A DNA stretch of 64,000 nt from Christiangramia sp. Its GTDB lineage: Bacteria; Bacteroidota; Bacteroidia; Flavobacteriales; Flavobacteriaceae. The number at the start of each line of letters is the position of its first letter. Position 1 is the stretch's first letter. The notes under the pieces were generated by a model, which saw only the letters and a list, made by a program, of their open reading frames with translations, was not told the origin of the DNA and ran no database searches. This document shows positions 35,281 to 43,939 of the stretch, in pieces. Position numbers and translations under genes: made by a program. Location: the NCBI RefSeq assembly GCF_029937855.1, contig NZ_JAPYPC010000006.1:84135-148134 (forward strand). The letters run 5' to 3'.

Positions 35281-36933
35281 ATGGCTGTACAAAATGAGGG
35301 ATGGGGATCCCGGGTTGGACTTATTCTGGCCATGGCAGGAAATGCTGTGGGAATGTCCAATTTTCTTCGCTTTCCCGTTCAGGCTGTTCAAAATGGCGGC
35401 GGTGCGTTTATCATTCCTTATTTGGTTTGCTTTTTGGTTATCGGGGTGCCCCTTCTTTGGGTGGAATGGAGTATGGGCAGGGTCGGGGGAAAATATGGGC
35501 ATCACTCCACCCCCTTCATTATGGATACCATGGGTAAAAACCGGTTATGGAAATACATCGGGGTTTTTGGTATATGGACCAATATTGCCATAGCTGCTTA
35601 TTATTGTTATCTGGAATCCTGGACCCTATCTTATATGTTCCATTCCATTTTCGGAAGTTTTGAGGGCCTGGATCAAAATGAGGTAGCTTCTTTTTTTGAC
35701 AATTATATCAATTTAGGCACTTCTACTTTTGGAATTCCATGGGAGCCGGTATTTTTCTTTCTAATTTGCCTATTATTAAACACTTATATCCTTTCTAAAG
35801 GTTTGGAGAAAGGAGTAGAGAAAGTGGCCAAAATAGGTGTTCCCTTACTTATTGTATTCGGAATATTCATAGCTATTAAAGGTTCAACAATAGATGCCGG
35901 TGAAGAGGGGGCAATTTTTGATAGCCTTGACGGATTGAATTTTTTATGGACTCCTAATTTTACCGATATGTGGTCGCCTTCAGTATGGCTCGCTGCTGCA
36001 GGCCAGGTTTTCTTTACGCTATCCATTGGTATGGGAACCGTGCATTGCTATGCGTCTTATGTAAAAGCCAAAGATGATATTGCTTTGAGTGCCATGTCTT
36101 CCGGCTGGATGAATGAATTTGTTGAAGTCGTTATTGGAAGTTTTATTCTTATCCCTATTGGGGTGGCTTATTTGGGGTTGGATGGTTTAAAGGAGTTGGT
36201 AAATTTGGGAGCTCTTAGTTTAGGATTTAAAACTCTGCCTTATCTTTTTATGCAATGGGGAGAAGTATTTGGGGCTATTTCCTCTTTCCTCTTTTTCAGT
36301 TTATTGTTTTTTGCCGGGATCACTTCTTCACTGGCGATGGGAACCCCCTGGATAGGATTTCTAAAAGATGAATTCAATTGGAGACATAAACCAGCTGCAT
36401 GGTCTTTCGGACTTATAATCCTGGTACTTGCTTTACCGACTATTTTCTTTTTTAAATATGGCGTATTTGATGAATATGATTATTGGGCAGGAACGGTTTC
36501 GCTAGTGATCTTTGCGCTTTTGGAATCGATACTCTTTGCCTGGGGATTTGGAATTACCCGGGGCTGGGAAGAAATTACTGCAAATGCGGAAATCAAAGTT
36601 CCAAATATTTACAAATTCATCATCAAATTTGTTACCCCGCTATTATTGCTTTGGGTTTTCATTGGTTCTCTTGTTACTCCGGAAAATGGAGATTGGGAGG
36701 CTGCCTTTCAGGGAAATTGGGTGCTGGATGATAGCTCCATCATTAAAAAACTGATGAATTCCGGGATAAAGAATGAACTCGCTATCGCTACAGATCCAAT
36801 TAAGATAGAGTTTCTGCAAAACCAGCTATTCTATGTAAATGCCTCCAGGATTTTATTGGTAACCGTATTTATAGCTTTCGCCGTATTGGTTTATCTCGCT
36901 TACAAAAGAAGAATGAAAAAAATAAACGTATGA
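35281..36933 (+). CDS. Neurotransmitter:sodium symporter family transporter
   Basis: The 550-residue membrane protein has about 12 helices and the NSS signature in its first helix (AGNAVGMSNFLRFPVQAVQN), where the unwound segment binds sodium and substrate. Family members import amino acids or related amines with sodium. It is followed, with ATGA overlap, by a 53-residue MetS-like small subunit. In this operon the substrate should be the amino or beta-amino acid released by the two exported hydrolases. Confidence 0.88.
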   Translation: MAVQNEGWGSRVGLILAMAGNAVGMSNFLRFPVQAVQNGGGAFIIPYLVCFLVIGVPLLWVEWSMGRVGGKYGHHSTPFIMDTMGKNRLWKYIGVFGIWTNIAIAAYYCYLESWTLSYMFHSIFGSFEGLDQNEVASFFDNYINLGTSTFGIPWEPVFFFLICLLLNTYILSKGLEKGVEKVAKIGVPLLIVFGIFIAIKGSTIDAGEEGAIFDSLDGLNFLWTPNFTDMWSPSVWLAAAGQVFFTLSIGMGTVHCYASYVKAKDDIALSAMSSGWMNEFVEVVIGSFILIPIGVAYLGLDGLKELVNLGALSLGFKTLPYLFMQWGEVFGAISSFLFFSLLFFAGITSSLAMGTPWIGFLKDEFNWRHKPAAWSFGLIILVLALPTIFFFKYGVFDEYDYWAGTVSLVIFALLESILFAWGFGITRGWEEITANAEIKVPNIYKFIIKFVTPLLLLWVFIGSLVTPENGDWEAAFQGNWVLDDSSIIKKLMNSGIKNELAIATDPIKIEFLQNQLFYVNASRILLVTVFIAFAVLVYLAYKRRMKKINV

Positions 36934-37091
36934 ATATTTCTGCCTTGATCCTGATGATAGTTACTGTGGGTACCGTTGCGGGCGTTACCATATATTTATT
37001 CGTGAAGGTTTTACGAACACCACCTAATCCTGAACCCGATTCGTATAATGCGAATGATGATGTTGAAGAACGTCAAAAGGATTCAGAATGA
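36930..37091 (+). CDS. Small subunit of the NSS transporter (MetS-like)
   Basis: This 53-residue frame overlaps the transporter stop as ATGA. It has one membrane helix (MNISALILMIVTVGTVAGVT, continuing IYLFV) and a short acidic tail containing PPNPEPDS. That is the form of MetS-family small subunits found beside NSS transporters, first known from the MetPS methionine importer. Its stop in turn overlaps the next ATG as ATGA. Confidence 0.8.
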   Translation: MNISALILMIVTVGTVAGVTIYLFVKVLRTPPNPEPDSYNANDDVEERQKDSE

Positions 37092-37953
37092 TTTTTAATT
37101 CAGATAGAAGTGCCAGGGTACTGCCCAGTCAGATACTAGGCTTTTTGTGCTGGTGTTTCCTGGGATTAACCTATTATACGGTTTTTCCGCAACAATCCAG
37201 CAAGCATCCATTACCAAATATAATTATTATAAATGCTGATGACGTGGGATACGGAGATGTAGGCAGTTATGGGGCTACCCTTATAAAAACCCCTAACATA
37301 GATCGCTTGGCAACAGAAGGAAAGAAATTTACCGATTTCCATTCGGCCTCAGCAGTATGTTCCCCCTCTCGTTACGCGTTGCTTACCGGGGAATATCCGT
37401 TTCGAAAACAATTTACAAGACCATTGTTCTTAAAGGATTCTTTGGTGATTGATACTTCCCAGGTTACAATTGCAAGTATTTTAAAATATGCCGGTTATAA
37501 AACAGCCGCTATAGGAAAATGGCATTTAGGTTTCGGGAACAAATCGCCGGTTAACTGGAATGAGCCACTTAAACCAGGCCCACTTGAACTCGGATTTGAC
37601 TATTATTTTGGGGTTCCGGTGCTGAACAGTCATCCTATGTGGAGAATCATAACGTGATAGGTTATGACCTTAAGGATCCTTTTGAATATGGAATACATTC
37701 AGAGACCAGGTGGTTTCCTGAAAAATGGAAATATGATGATATAGGCGGTGCCAGTGAAGCTCATCAGAAATATGATGATAGGATGGTGGGGACTACATTG
37801 AAGAACAAAGCAGTTGATTTTATTTCCGAAAATAAGAGTGAGCCATTTTTCCTGTATTTTGCACCTCATAATCACGGTATCTTAGAACCTTTTCACTGGA
37901 AAAGGCTTTCTCCGGACAACAGTGTCACTGCACGATTTTTTTCACTTATATAG
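37088..37953 (+). pseudogene. Broken Cys-type sulfatase, paralogue of the gene at 51896
   Basis: The first 189 codons encode a sulfatase N-terminus with VIINADDVGYGDVGSYG and the maturation motif CSPSR (Cys91). Next to LNSHP a net loss of 10 bases relative to the intact paralogue shifts the frame; the following piece (37639-37953) continues with SETRWFPEKWKYDDIGGA and then diverges at FFLYFAPHN and stops. The C-terminal half is missing. It still forms the tail of the transporter operon through an ATGA overlap. Confidence 0.85.
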
Positions 37954-38176
37954 TATGCTGTTTTAATTTCATATAATGGGATGGTCTTAAAACATGGCTT
38001 TCCTATGGGCAGATATGGGAGTATTTCCAATTTCTATTTATCTTTGTTCAATACTAAAACATCATGTTGTAGTAGTTTATGTTTCACAACACAAATAACT
38101 TCAACCCTTATTTTCTGAAAGTCAAGATGAGTTCAATGAGTTTTATTTTGTAAATTTAATGGTATATGCCTAAAAT

Positions 38177-38188
38177 TTAATCGTTTAA
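38177..38188. promoter_or_regulatory. Possible weak LacI-type operator at the start of the lacI gene
   Basis: TTAATCGTTTAA differs by one base from the TTAATCGATTAA palindrome found before the sugar operons. It lies two bases before the lacI start codon, where binding could limit its own expression. Confidence 0.35.
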
Positions 38189-38189
38189 A

Positions 38190-39209
38190 ATGAAAAAAAA
38201 GGTCTCCCTCAAAGATATAGCCAAAAAAGTTGGAGTTTCAACTGCTACAGTATCCTACGTATTATCTAAAGGAAAAAATAGCCGGGTAAGCGAGGAAGTT
38301 TCCGAAAAGGTTAAGAAAGCGGCAAAAGAACTTAATTATCAGCCAAATCAAATTGCGAAAAGTCTAAAAATGGGGAAAACTTTTACTATAGGATTGGTGG
38401 TAGCTGATATCTCAAACCCCTTTTTTGCCAATATCGCCAGGATAATTGAAGACGAAGCTAAAAAACTTAATTATACCGTGATCTTTGGTAGTTCTGACGA
38501 GCAGGCTGATAAATCCTGGGATTTGATTCAGTTCTTAATGAATAGACAGGTTGATGGTTTTATAATTGCTCCTACCGAAGGATCTGAAAAACAGATAAAG
38601 CACTTAAAGGATAATAATATACCATTTGTCCTAATTGACCGTCATTTTCCGAAAATCGATTCGAACTACGTGGTCATAGATAATTTTGAAGCTGCTTTTA
38701 GTGCCATAGACCGTTTAATTGAAACAGGTAATAAGAAGATTGGGATGATTGCCTATAGTTCGGCCTTGCATCACATGACCCAGCGTATAAAGGGTTATCG
38801 GGAAGCCCTGACAAATAAAGGCCTGGAAAGAAAAAACAGCTGGCTTCATGAAATTGAATACTCTGGAATTGAGGAAGGTGTGAAAGAAGCGATAAATGCG
38901 ATGTTGGATGAGAATGACAGGGTGGATGCACTTTTTTTTGCAACCAATACTTTGGCAGTACATGGTTTAAGATATTTAAACGAACTAAAGCATATAGTGG
39001 GGAGGGATATTGCAATTGTTAGCTTCGATGAAGGTGAAGCATTTGACTTCTATTATTGTCCTTTAACCTATGTCAAGCAGCCTTTGCTTGAACTTGGTTC
39101 AAATGCCGTCCGGATACTAACGAACCATATCAGCAGAGATGCTGAAAATGAACAGGTGAGTCTGGAAGCTAAGCTTATCGTTAGAGAGTCCTGTAAAATA
39201 GCCTACTAA
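38190..39209 (+). CDS. LacI-family transcriptional regulator
   Basis: The 339-residue protein has a LacI HTH and hinge (VSLKDIAKKVGVSTATVSYV, then YQPNQIAKSLK) and a periplasmic-binding-protein-like sensor domain (FTIGLVVADISNPFFANIAR, VDGFIIAPTEG). It stands alone at the head of the isomerase locus. Palindromes TTAATCGATTAA, a classic LacI-type even-spaced operator with central CG, occur before the isomerase operon and twice before the second SusC gene. I infer that it represses both until a sugar ligand binds. Confidence 0.88.
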   Translation: MKKKVSLKDIAKKVGVSTATVSYVLSKGKNSRVSEEVSEKVKKAAKELNYQPNQIAKSLKMGKTFTIGLVVADISNPFFANIARIIEDEAKKLNYTVIFGSSDEQADKSWDLIQFLMNRQVDGFIIAPTEGSEKQIKHLKDNNIPFVLIDRHFPKIDSNYVVIDNFEAAFSAIDRLIETGNKKIGMIAYSSALHHMTQRIKGYREALTNKGLERKNSWLHEIEYSGIEEGVKEAINAMLDENDRVDALFFATNTLAVHGLRYLNELKHIVGRDIAIVSFDEGEAFDFYYCPLTYVKQPLLELGSNAVRILTNHISRDAENEQVSLEAKLIVRESCKIAY

Positions 39210-39288
39210 GTATTAAAATATTACCATTTTCATTAAGCAATCTTCATGTTTAAGGGTTTAAAATTACATTTTCAATAATTTTTATTTT

Positions 39289-39316
39289 TTTGTTTAATCG
39301 ATTAAGCATATATTTG
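39289..39316 (+). promoter_or_regulatory. Promoter with embedded LacI-type operator, isomerase operon
   Basis: A -33-like TTTG (39289-39292) and -7 box TATATTTG (39309-39316) flank the perfect palindrome TTAATCGATTAA (39294-39305). The operator fills the spacer, so a bound repressor would block polymerase. The spacing of 16 is slightly short of the usual 19. Confidence 0.6.
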
Positions 39317-39433
39317 AAATGTTCAAAATCAGGATTATCAGATAATTAATAATCTGAGAAATGATTTTTTATTTAAGCATTCCTGGTTAATAGAAAAACA
39401 CATTTGGAGGAAGTAGTCTAATAAATCTCACTA

Positions 39434-40672
39434 ATGAAATATTCAATAATCATAATATTCGTCATGGGTTTAATTTCATGTAATGATCAAAAGAAATCCG
39501 AAAATATGGAGGAAAGGAAAAGCTTTGACCAGGGAAGTTTTGGTTATGACTTAGAATTTCTAAGCTCAAAAGATGAGGATTTAATAGTCCTTAAAAATAA
39601 AGAGAGCCGGGTAATTGTTTCCCCAAAATATCAGGCTAAAGTATTTACTTCTTCAGCTTCGGGAAGTGCAGGAAGAAGTTTTGGATGGATCAACTATAAA
39701 GCATTTGATGGTGAAGAAGATCCGCATATGAACGCATACGGTGGTGAAAATCGTTTGTGGTTAGGACCCGAGGGAAGTAAATTTTCCCTTTTTTTTAAAC
39801 CGGAGAGCGAAATGGTTTTCGATAATTGGAAAACCCCGTCTGCAATTGATACTGAAAGTTGGCAGGTTTTGTCAAAAGATAGTTCCATGGTCAAAATGCA
39901 GAAAGAAATGTCCCTTATTAACTATTCCAATACACCCCTGGCAATAAGAATTAATAGGTCGGTAGCAATACTTGGTAAGAAAGACATTGAAAAAATGCTG
40001 AATGTCACACTAGGGGATATTCAGAACGTTGGTTTTAAAACCGATAATTCAATCACTAATATTGGTGAAAATGCGTGGACAAAAGAATCAGGTGCCCCCA
40101 GTTTATGGATTCTGGATATGTTCACTCCTTCTGAAGAAACAAAAATTGTGATTCCATATAAAGATGAGGCTGAAGGCAAGGTTGCCACCACAGATTATTT
40201 TGGGGAAATATCGGAAGATCGGGTTCAATTTAAGAATGGGCATTTATTTTTTAAAGCCGATGGGAAATCCAGAGGTAAACTTGGTATCCCTCCCCAGCGG
40301 GCTAAAATTACTGCAGGAAGTTATGATCCAATAAATAATATTCTCACCATTACCCTATACGAAGTTGATAGTAATTCAATCTATCTAAACCAGGAGTGGA
40401 CAATAGAGAAAGATCCGCTTAAAGGGGATGCGGTAAATGCATATAACGATGGGCCCTTGGAAGATGGTTCTCAAATGGGGCCTTTTTATGAGATTGAGAG
40501 CGTTTCTCCTGCAGCCTTTCTGAAACCAGGGGCTGCCTTAAGCCATCAACATAGTGTGTTTCATTTTATGGGTGCTGAAACCCATCTAAATAGAGTTTCA
40601 GAAAAAGTGTTGGGAGTAGAGTTGGAGGATTTTAAGAATGCATTAAGTAATAAGGAAAATTTAAATAAATAG
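39434..40672 (+). CDS. Lipoprotein of unknown function (resembles DUF6786) in the sugar operon
   Basis: The 412-residue protein has a lipoprotein signal (MGLISCNDQ, Cys16). The rest is rich in beta strands with conserved-looking segments FGWINYKAFDGEEDPHMNAY, GGENRLWLGPEG and LSHQHSVFHFMGAE. I recall this as a Bacteroidota family (DUF6786) next to fucose-isomerase-like genes, but I cannot verify the number. The fold could be aldose-epimerase-like, which would fit mutarotation of the sugar before uptake; that is a guess. It is four bases before the isomerase gene. Confidence 0.55.
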   Translation: MKYSIIIIFVMGLISCNDQKKSENMEERKSFDQGSFGYDLEFLSSKDEDLIVLKNKESRVIVSPKYQAKVFTSSASGSAGRSFGWINYKAFDGEEDPHMNAYGGENRLWLGPEGSKFSLFFKPESEMVFDNWKTPSAIDTESWQVLSKDSSMVKMQKEMSLINYSNTPLAIRINRSVAILGKKDIEKMLNVTLGDIQNVGFKTDNSITNIGENAWTKESGAPSLWILDMFTPSEETKIVIPYKDEAEGKVATTDYFGEISEDRVQFKNGHLFFKADGKSRGKLGIPPQRAKITAGSYDPINNILTITLYEVDSNSIYLNQEWTIEKDPLKGDAVNAYNDGPLEDGSQMGPFYEIESVSPAAFLKPGAALSHQHSVFHFMGAETHLNRVSEKVLGVELEDFKNALSNKENLNK

Positions 40673-40675
40673 AAA

Positions 40676-42448
40676 ATGCTCAAAATAAGTAAATACCCTA
40701 AAATAGGAATTAGACCTGTGATTGATGGTAGGCTTGGTGGAGTTAGGGAATCGCTGGAAGGAAAAACAATGGGGATGGCAAAAGCTGTAGCCGAATTATT
40801 CGAAAAAGAATTGAAATATCCCGATGGAAAGCCCGTAATGTGTGTTATAGCCGATTCGTGTATTGGAGGAATAAAGGAAGCTATTAATTGCGATGAAAAA
40901 TTCAGTTCAGAAAATGTTGGAGTCTCCCTTGCCGTTACACCATGTTGGGCATACGGGACTGAAACTATGGATTTTGACACTAGAATCCCTAAGGCAATTT
41001 GGGGTTTTAATGGCACTGAAAGGCCGGGAGGCGTATATCTTGCGGCCACTCTGGCCGCTCACAATCAAAAAGGTATTCCTGCATTTGGAATTTATGGAGA
41101 AGATGTTCAGGATTTAAGAGATGACAGTATTCCCAAAGATGTACAGGGGAAACTTTTATTATTTGCAAGAGCTGGTATGGCCGTAGCTTTAATGAAGGGA
41201 AAATCTTATTTATCTATTGGGAGTGTATCTATGGGGATTGCAGGTTCAGAGGTTGACCCTAATTTTTTCCAGGCTTTCTTGGGCATGAGAAATGAATATG
41301 TAGATTCAACTGAAATTTTAAGGCGGGTTCAACAGGAAATATACGATAAAGAAGAGTTCGAAAAAGCATTGAACTGGACCAAAAGCAAGTGCAAAGAGGG
41401 AAAAGATTTTAATGATTCAGATAAACAACGCTCCCGGGAACAGAAAGATGAAGATTGGGAGTTTGTGGTAAAAATGACTTTGATTATTCGTGATCTAATG
41501 CAGGGGAATCCAAAGCTAAAAGAAATGGGGTATGGGGAAGAATCTTTTGGTCATGAAGCCATTGTCTCTGGTTTTCAGGGACAACGCCAGTGGACAGATT
41601 TTTTACCAAACGGCGATTTTTCAGAAGCAATATTGAATTCTTCCTTTGATTGGAACGGCATAAGATCACCTTATCTGGTGGCGACTGAAAATGATGCTTT
41701 GAATGGTGTTTCCATGCTTTTCAATTATTTACTGACCAATACGGCGCAAATATTTGCAGATGTACGCACGTACTGGAGCCCCGATGCGGTTGAGCGTGTT
41801 ACCGGTTGGAAAGCAGAAGGGAAAGCGAAAAATGGATTTATTCATTTAATCAATTCAGGATCGGCTACCCTGGACGGAACCGGGGAACAAACTGAAGAAG
41901 CTAAGCCCGTTATGAAGCCTCATTGGGAAATAACTGAAAAAGAAATGGAAAAATGTCTGGATGCTACGACATGGTATCCCGCCAGTGTGGGGTATTTCCG
42001 GGGCGGTGGGTATTCGTCTGGTTTTTTGACCAAAGGAGGAATGCCTGTAACCATGTGTAGGCTCAATCTGGTAAAAGGGATTGGCCCAACATTGCAAATA
42101 GCCGAGGGATGGACTATTGACCTACCTGAAGATGTTCACAAAAAGCTGGACGAAAGAACGGATCAAACCTGGCCTACAACCTGGTTTGTTCCAAAATTGA
42201 CTAATGATGTAGCATTTTCTGATGTTTATTCGGTAATGAATAATTGGGGGTCTAACCATGGAGCGATTTCTTATGGACACATTGGTAAGGACCTAATTGC
42301 CCTGGCGGCCATGTTAAGGATCCCGGTATGTATGCATAATGTAGAAGCTGATAAAATTTTTAGACCTACCGCGTGGAATTCGTTTGGGATGGACAAAGAA
42401 GGTTCAGACTATCGAGCCTGCGATACGTATGGTCCATTATATAAATAA
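40676..42448 (+). CDS. fucI: L-fucose isomerase family (L-fucose / D-arabinose isomerase)
   Basis: The 590-residue protein is a full-length Fuc[50 protein letters not shown], metal-site segments [12 protein letters not shown] and [14 protein letters not shown], and C-terminal [15 protein letters not shown]. FucI turns L-fucose into L-fuculose and D-arabinose into D-ribulose. The kinase downstream is ribulokinase-like and no fuculose-phosphate aldolase is in the window. That favours D-arabinose in this locus. A broken second copy lies at 61850-63455. Confidence 0.9.
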   Translation: MLKISKYPKIGIRPVIDGRLGGVRESLEGKTMGMAKAVAELFEKELKYPDGKPVMCVIADSCIGGIKEAINCDEKFSSENVGVSLAVTPCWAYGTETMDFDTRIPKAIWGFNGTERPGGVYLAATLAAHNQKGIPAFGIYGEDVQDLRDDSIPKDVQGKLLLFARAGMAVALMKGKSYLSIGSVSMGIAGSEVDPNFFQAFLGMRNEYVDSTEILRRVQQEIYDKEEFEKALNWTKSKCKEGKDFNDSDKQRSREQKDEDWEFVVKMTLIIRDLMQGNPKLKEMGYGEESFGHEAIVSGFQGQRQWTDFLPNGDFSEAILNSSFDWNGIRSPYLVATENDALNGVSMLFNYLLTNTAQIFADVRTYWSPDAVERVTGWKAEGKAKNGFIHLINSGSATLDGTGEQTEEAKPVMKPHWEITEKEMEKCLDATTWYPASVGYFRGGGYSSGFLTKGGMPVTMCRLNLVKGIGPTLQIAEGWTIDLPEDVHKKLDERTDQTWPTTWFVPKLTNDVAFSDVYSVMNNWGSNHGAISYGHIGKDLIALAAMLRIPVCMHNVEADKIFRPTAWNSFGMDKEGSDYRACDTYGPLYK

Positions 42449-42615
42449 AGTCATAGTTCTCGTCATCTGAGGGCAGCTGAAGAGTTCAGCAACAGCATAT
42501 GTTGAACGAAGCTGAAGGGTTTGAAAAGGCATGCAATATTTTACTTTAAAAATAAGGTCATATTAAAGGTCTCAATAGATACAATAGAAAATAGATTTTT
42601 AGAAAAGCAATCTAA
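42449..42615. repeat. Degenerate palindromic repeat between isomerase and permease genes
   Basis: TTCAGCAACA and TGTTGAA around GCATA, with nearby GCTGAAG units, give several small inverted pairs. It resembles a decayed flavobacterial intergenic repeat. No gene is visible. Confidence 0.35.
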
Positions 42616-43929
42616 ATGAAAAGCAAAGCATCAAAAGTTTCATTAATAAGACCCGGCAATACCTGGCCTTTTATATTAGTTACCAGCCTGTTCTTTCTTT
42701 GGGGATTAGCCAATAATATGACAGATACCTTATTAGCCGCTTTTAAGCGGATAATGAGCATGTCTGACTTTCAAACTTCCTGGATCCAGCTGGCTTTTTA
42801 TGGTTCTTATTTTTTATTAGCTCTACCTGCCGCCATTTTAATTAAGAAATATACTTATAAATCTGGTGTCCTGGTAGGATTGGGACTTTTTATAATTGGT
42901 GCTTTGCTTTTTTATCCAGCCAGTATAACCATGATTTACGGACATTTTCTTGCCGCCTTATTCATTTTGGCTGGAGGGCTTTCTATTTTGGAGACCGCTG
43001 CCAATCCATATATTATTGCAATGGGCCCGGAAGAGACCGGTACTCGAAGATTGAACTGGGCACAATCTTTTAATCCCATAGGTTCCATTTCAGGGGTGTT
43101 ACTAAGTAAATTTTTTATCCTTTCCCATTTGAATTTATCCAGTGCTGAAGAAAGGGCGGGAATGAGTGCAGGGGATCTAATTTCCATACAATCAGAAGAG
43201 CTTTCATCAGTTATGGCTACCTATGTGGGGGTAGCCTTTGTTTTGATTATAATTTGGTTACTGGTAAAATTCACCAAAATGCCGAAGGCTTCAGATGATG
43301 ATAATAAAATCAACTTAATCCCTAGTCTTAGACGTCTACTGAAAAATCGTAATTATCGCTGGTCTGTAATCGCCCAGTTTTTTTATATGGGTGCTCAAAT
43401 CGGAGTGTGGTCCTACACCATTCGCTATGTCATGCAGGAATTACAGCTTAATGAAGATGAATCTTCCACTTATTATCTTGCTTCATTAATTCTTTTTGCG
43501 GTGTCACGCTTTATATTCACAGCATTAATGAAATTCTTTAGTCCTAGAAACCTACTAATGATTAGTGCTATTGGAGGGGGAATATGTACGCTATTGGTAA
43601 TATATGGGAACGGGTACACCGGTGTAATTGCACTGGTGGCTATTTCTGGTTTTATGTCCCTTATGTTTCCTACCATCTACGGCTTGGGGATGAGCAGGCT
43701 GGGACAGGACACTAAAATTGGAGGTTCCGGATTGATAATGGCCATTTTGGGAGGAGCTGTTTTAACGGCAGTTCAGGGGCAGGTTTCAGATTTAACAGGA
43801 AGTGTAAACCTCTCCTTTTATATTCCATTTTTCTGCTTTTTAGTAGTTGCAATCTATGCGATTATTCAAAAACAAATAGAACCGAATAGGCTTATTCAAA
43901 AATCTGGTAAATTAAAAGTACCTGCGTAA
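42616..43929 (+). CDS. fucP: FucP-type MFS sugar permease
   Basis: The 437-residue membrane protein has 12 helices and the FucP hallmarks FFLWGLANNMTDTLLAAFKR near the N-terminus and ETAANPYIIAMGPEET in the fourth helix. FucP is a proton-coupled importer for L-fucose that also carries L-galactose and D-arabinose in E. coli. It lies between isomerase and kinase, so it should carry the isomerase substrate into the cytoplasm. Confidence 0.88.
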   Translation: MKSKASKVSLIRPGNTWPFILVTSLFFLWGLANNMTDTLLAAFKRIMSMSDFQTSWIQLAFYGSYFLLALPAAILIKKYTYKSGVLVGLGLFIIGALLFYPASITMIYGHFLAALFILAGGLSILETAANPYIIAMGPEETGTRRLNWAQSFNPIGSISGVLLSKFFILSHLNLSSAEERAGMSAGDLISIQSEELSSVMATYVGVAFVLIIIWLLVKFTKMPKASDDDNKINLIPSLRRLLKNRNYRWSVIAQFFYMGAQIGVWSYTIRYVMQELQLNEDESSTYYLASLILFAVSRFIFTALMKFFSPRNLLMISAIGGGICTLLVIYGNGYTGVIALVAISGFMSLMFPTIYGLGMSRLGQDTKIGGSGLIMAILGGAVLTAVQGQVSDLTGSVNLSFYIPFFCFLVVAIYAIIQKQIEPNRLIQKSGKLKVPA

Positions 43930-43939
43930 AAGTTATTTT

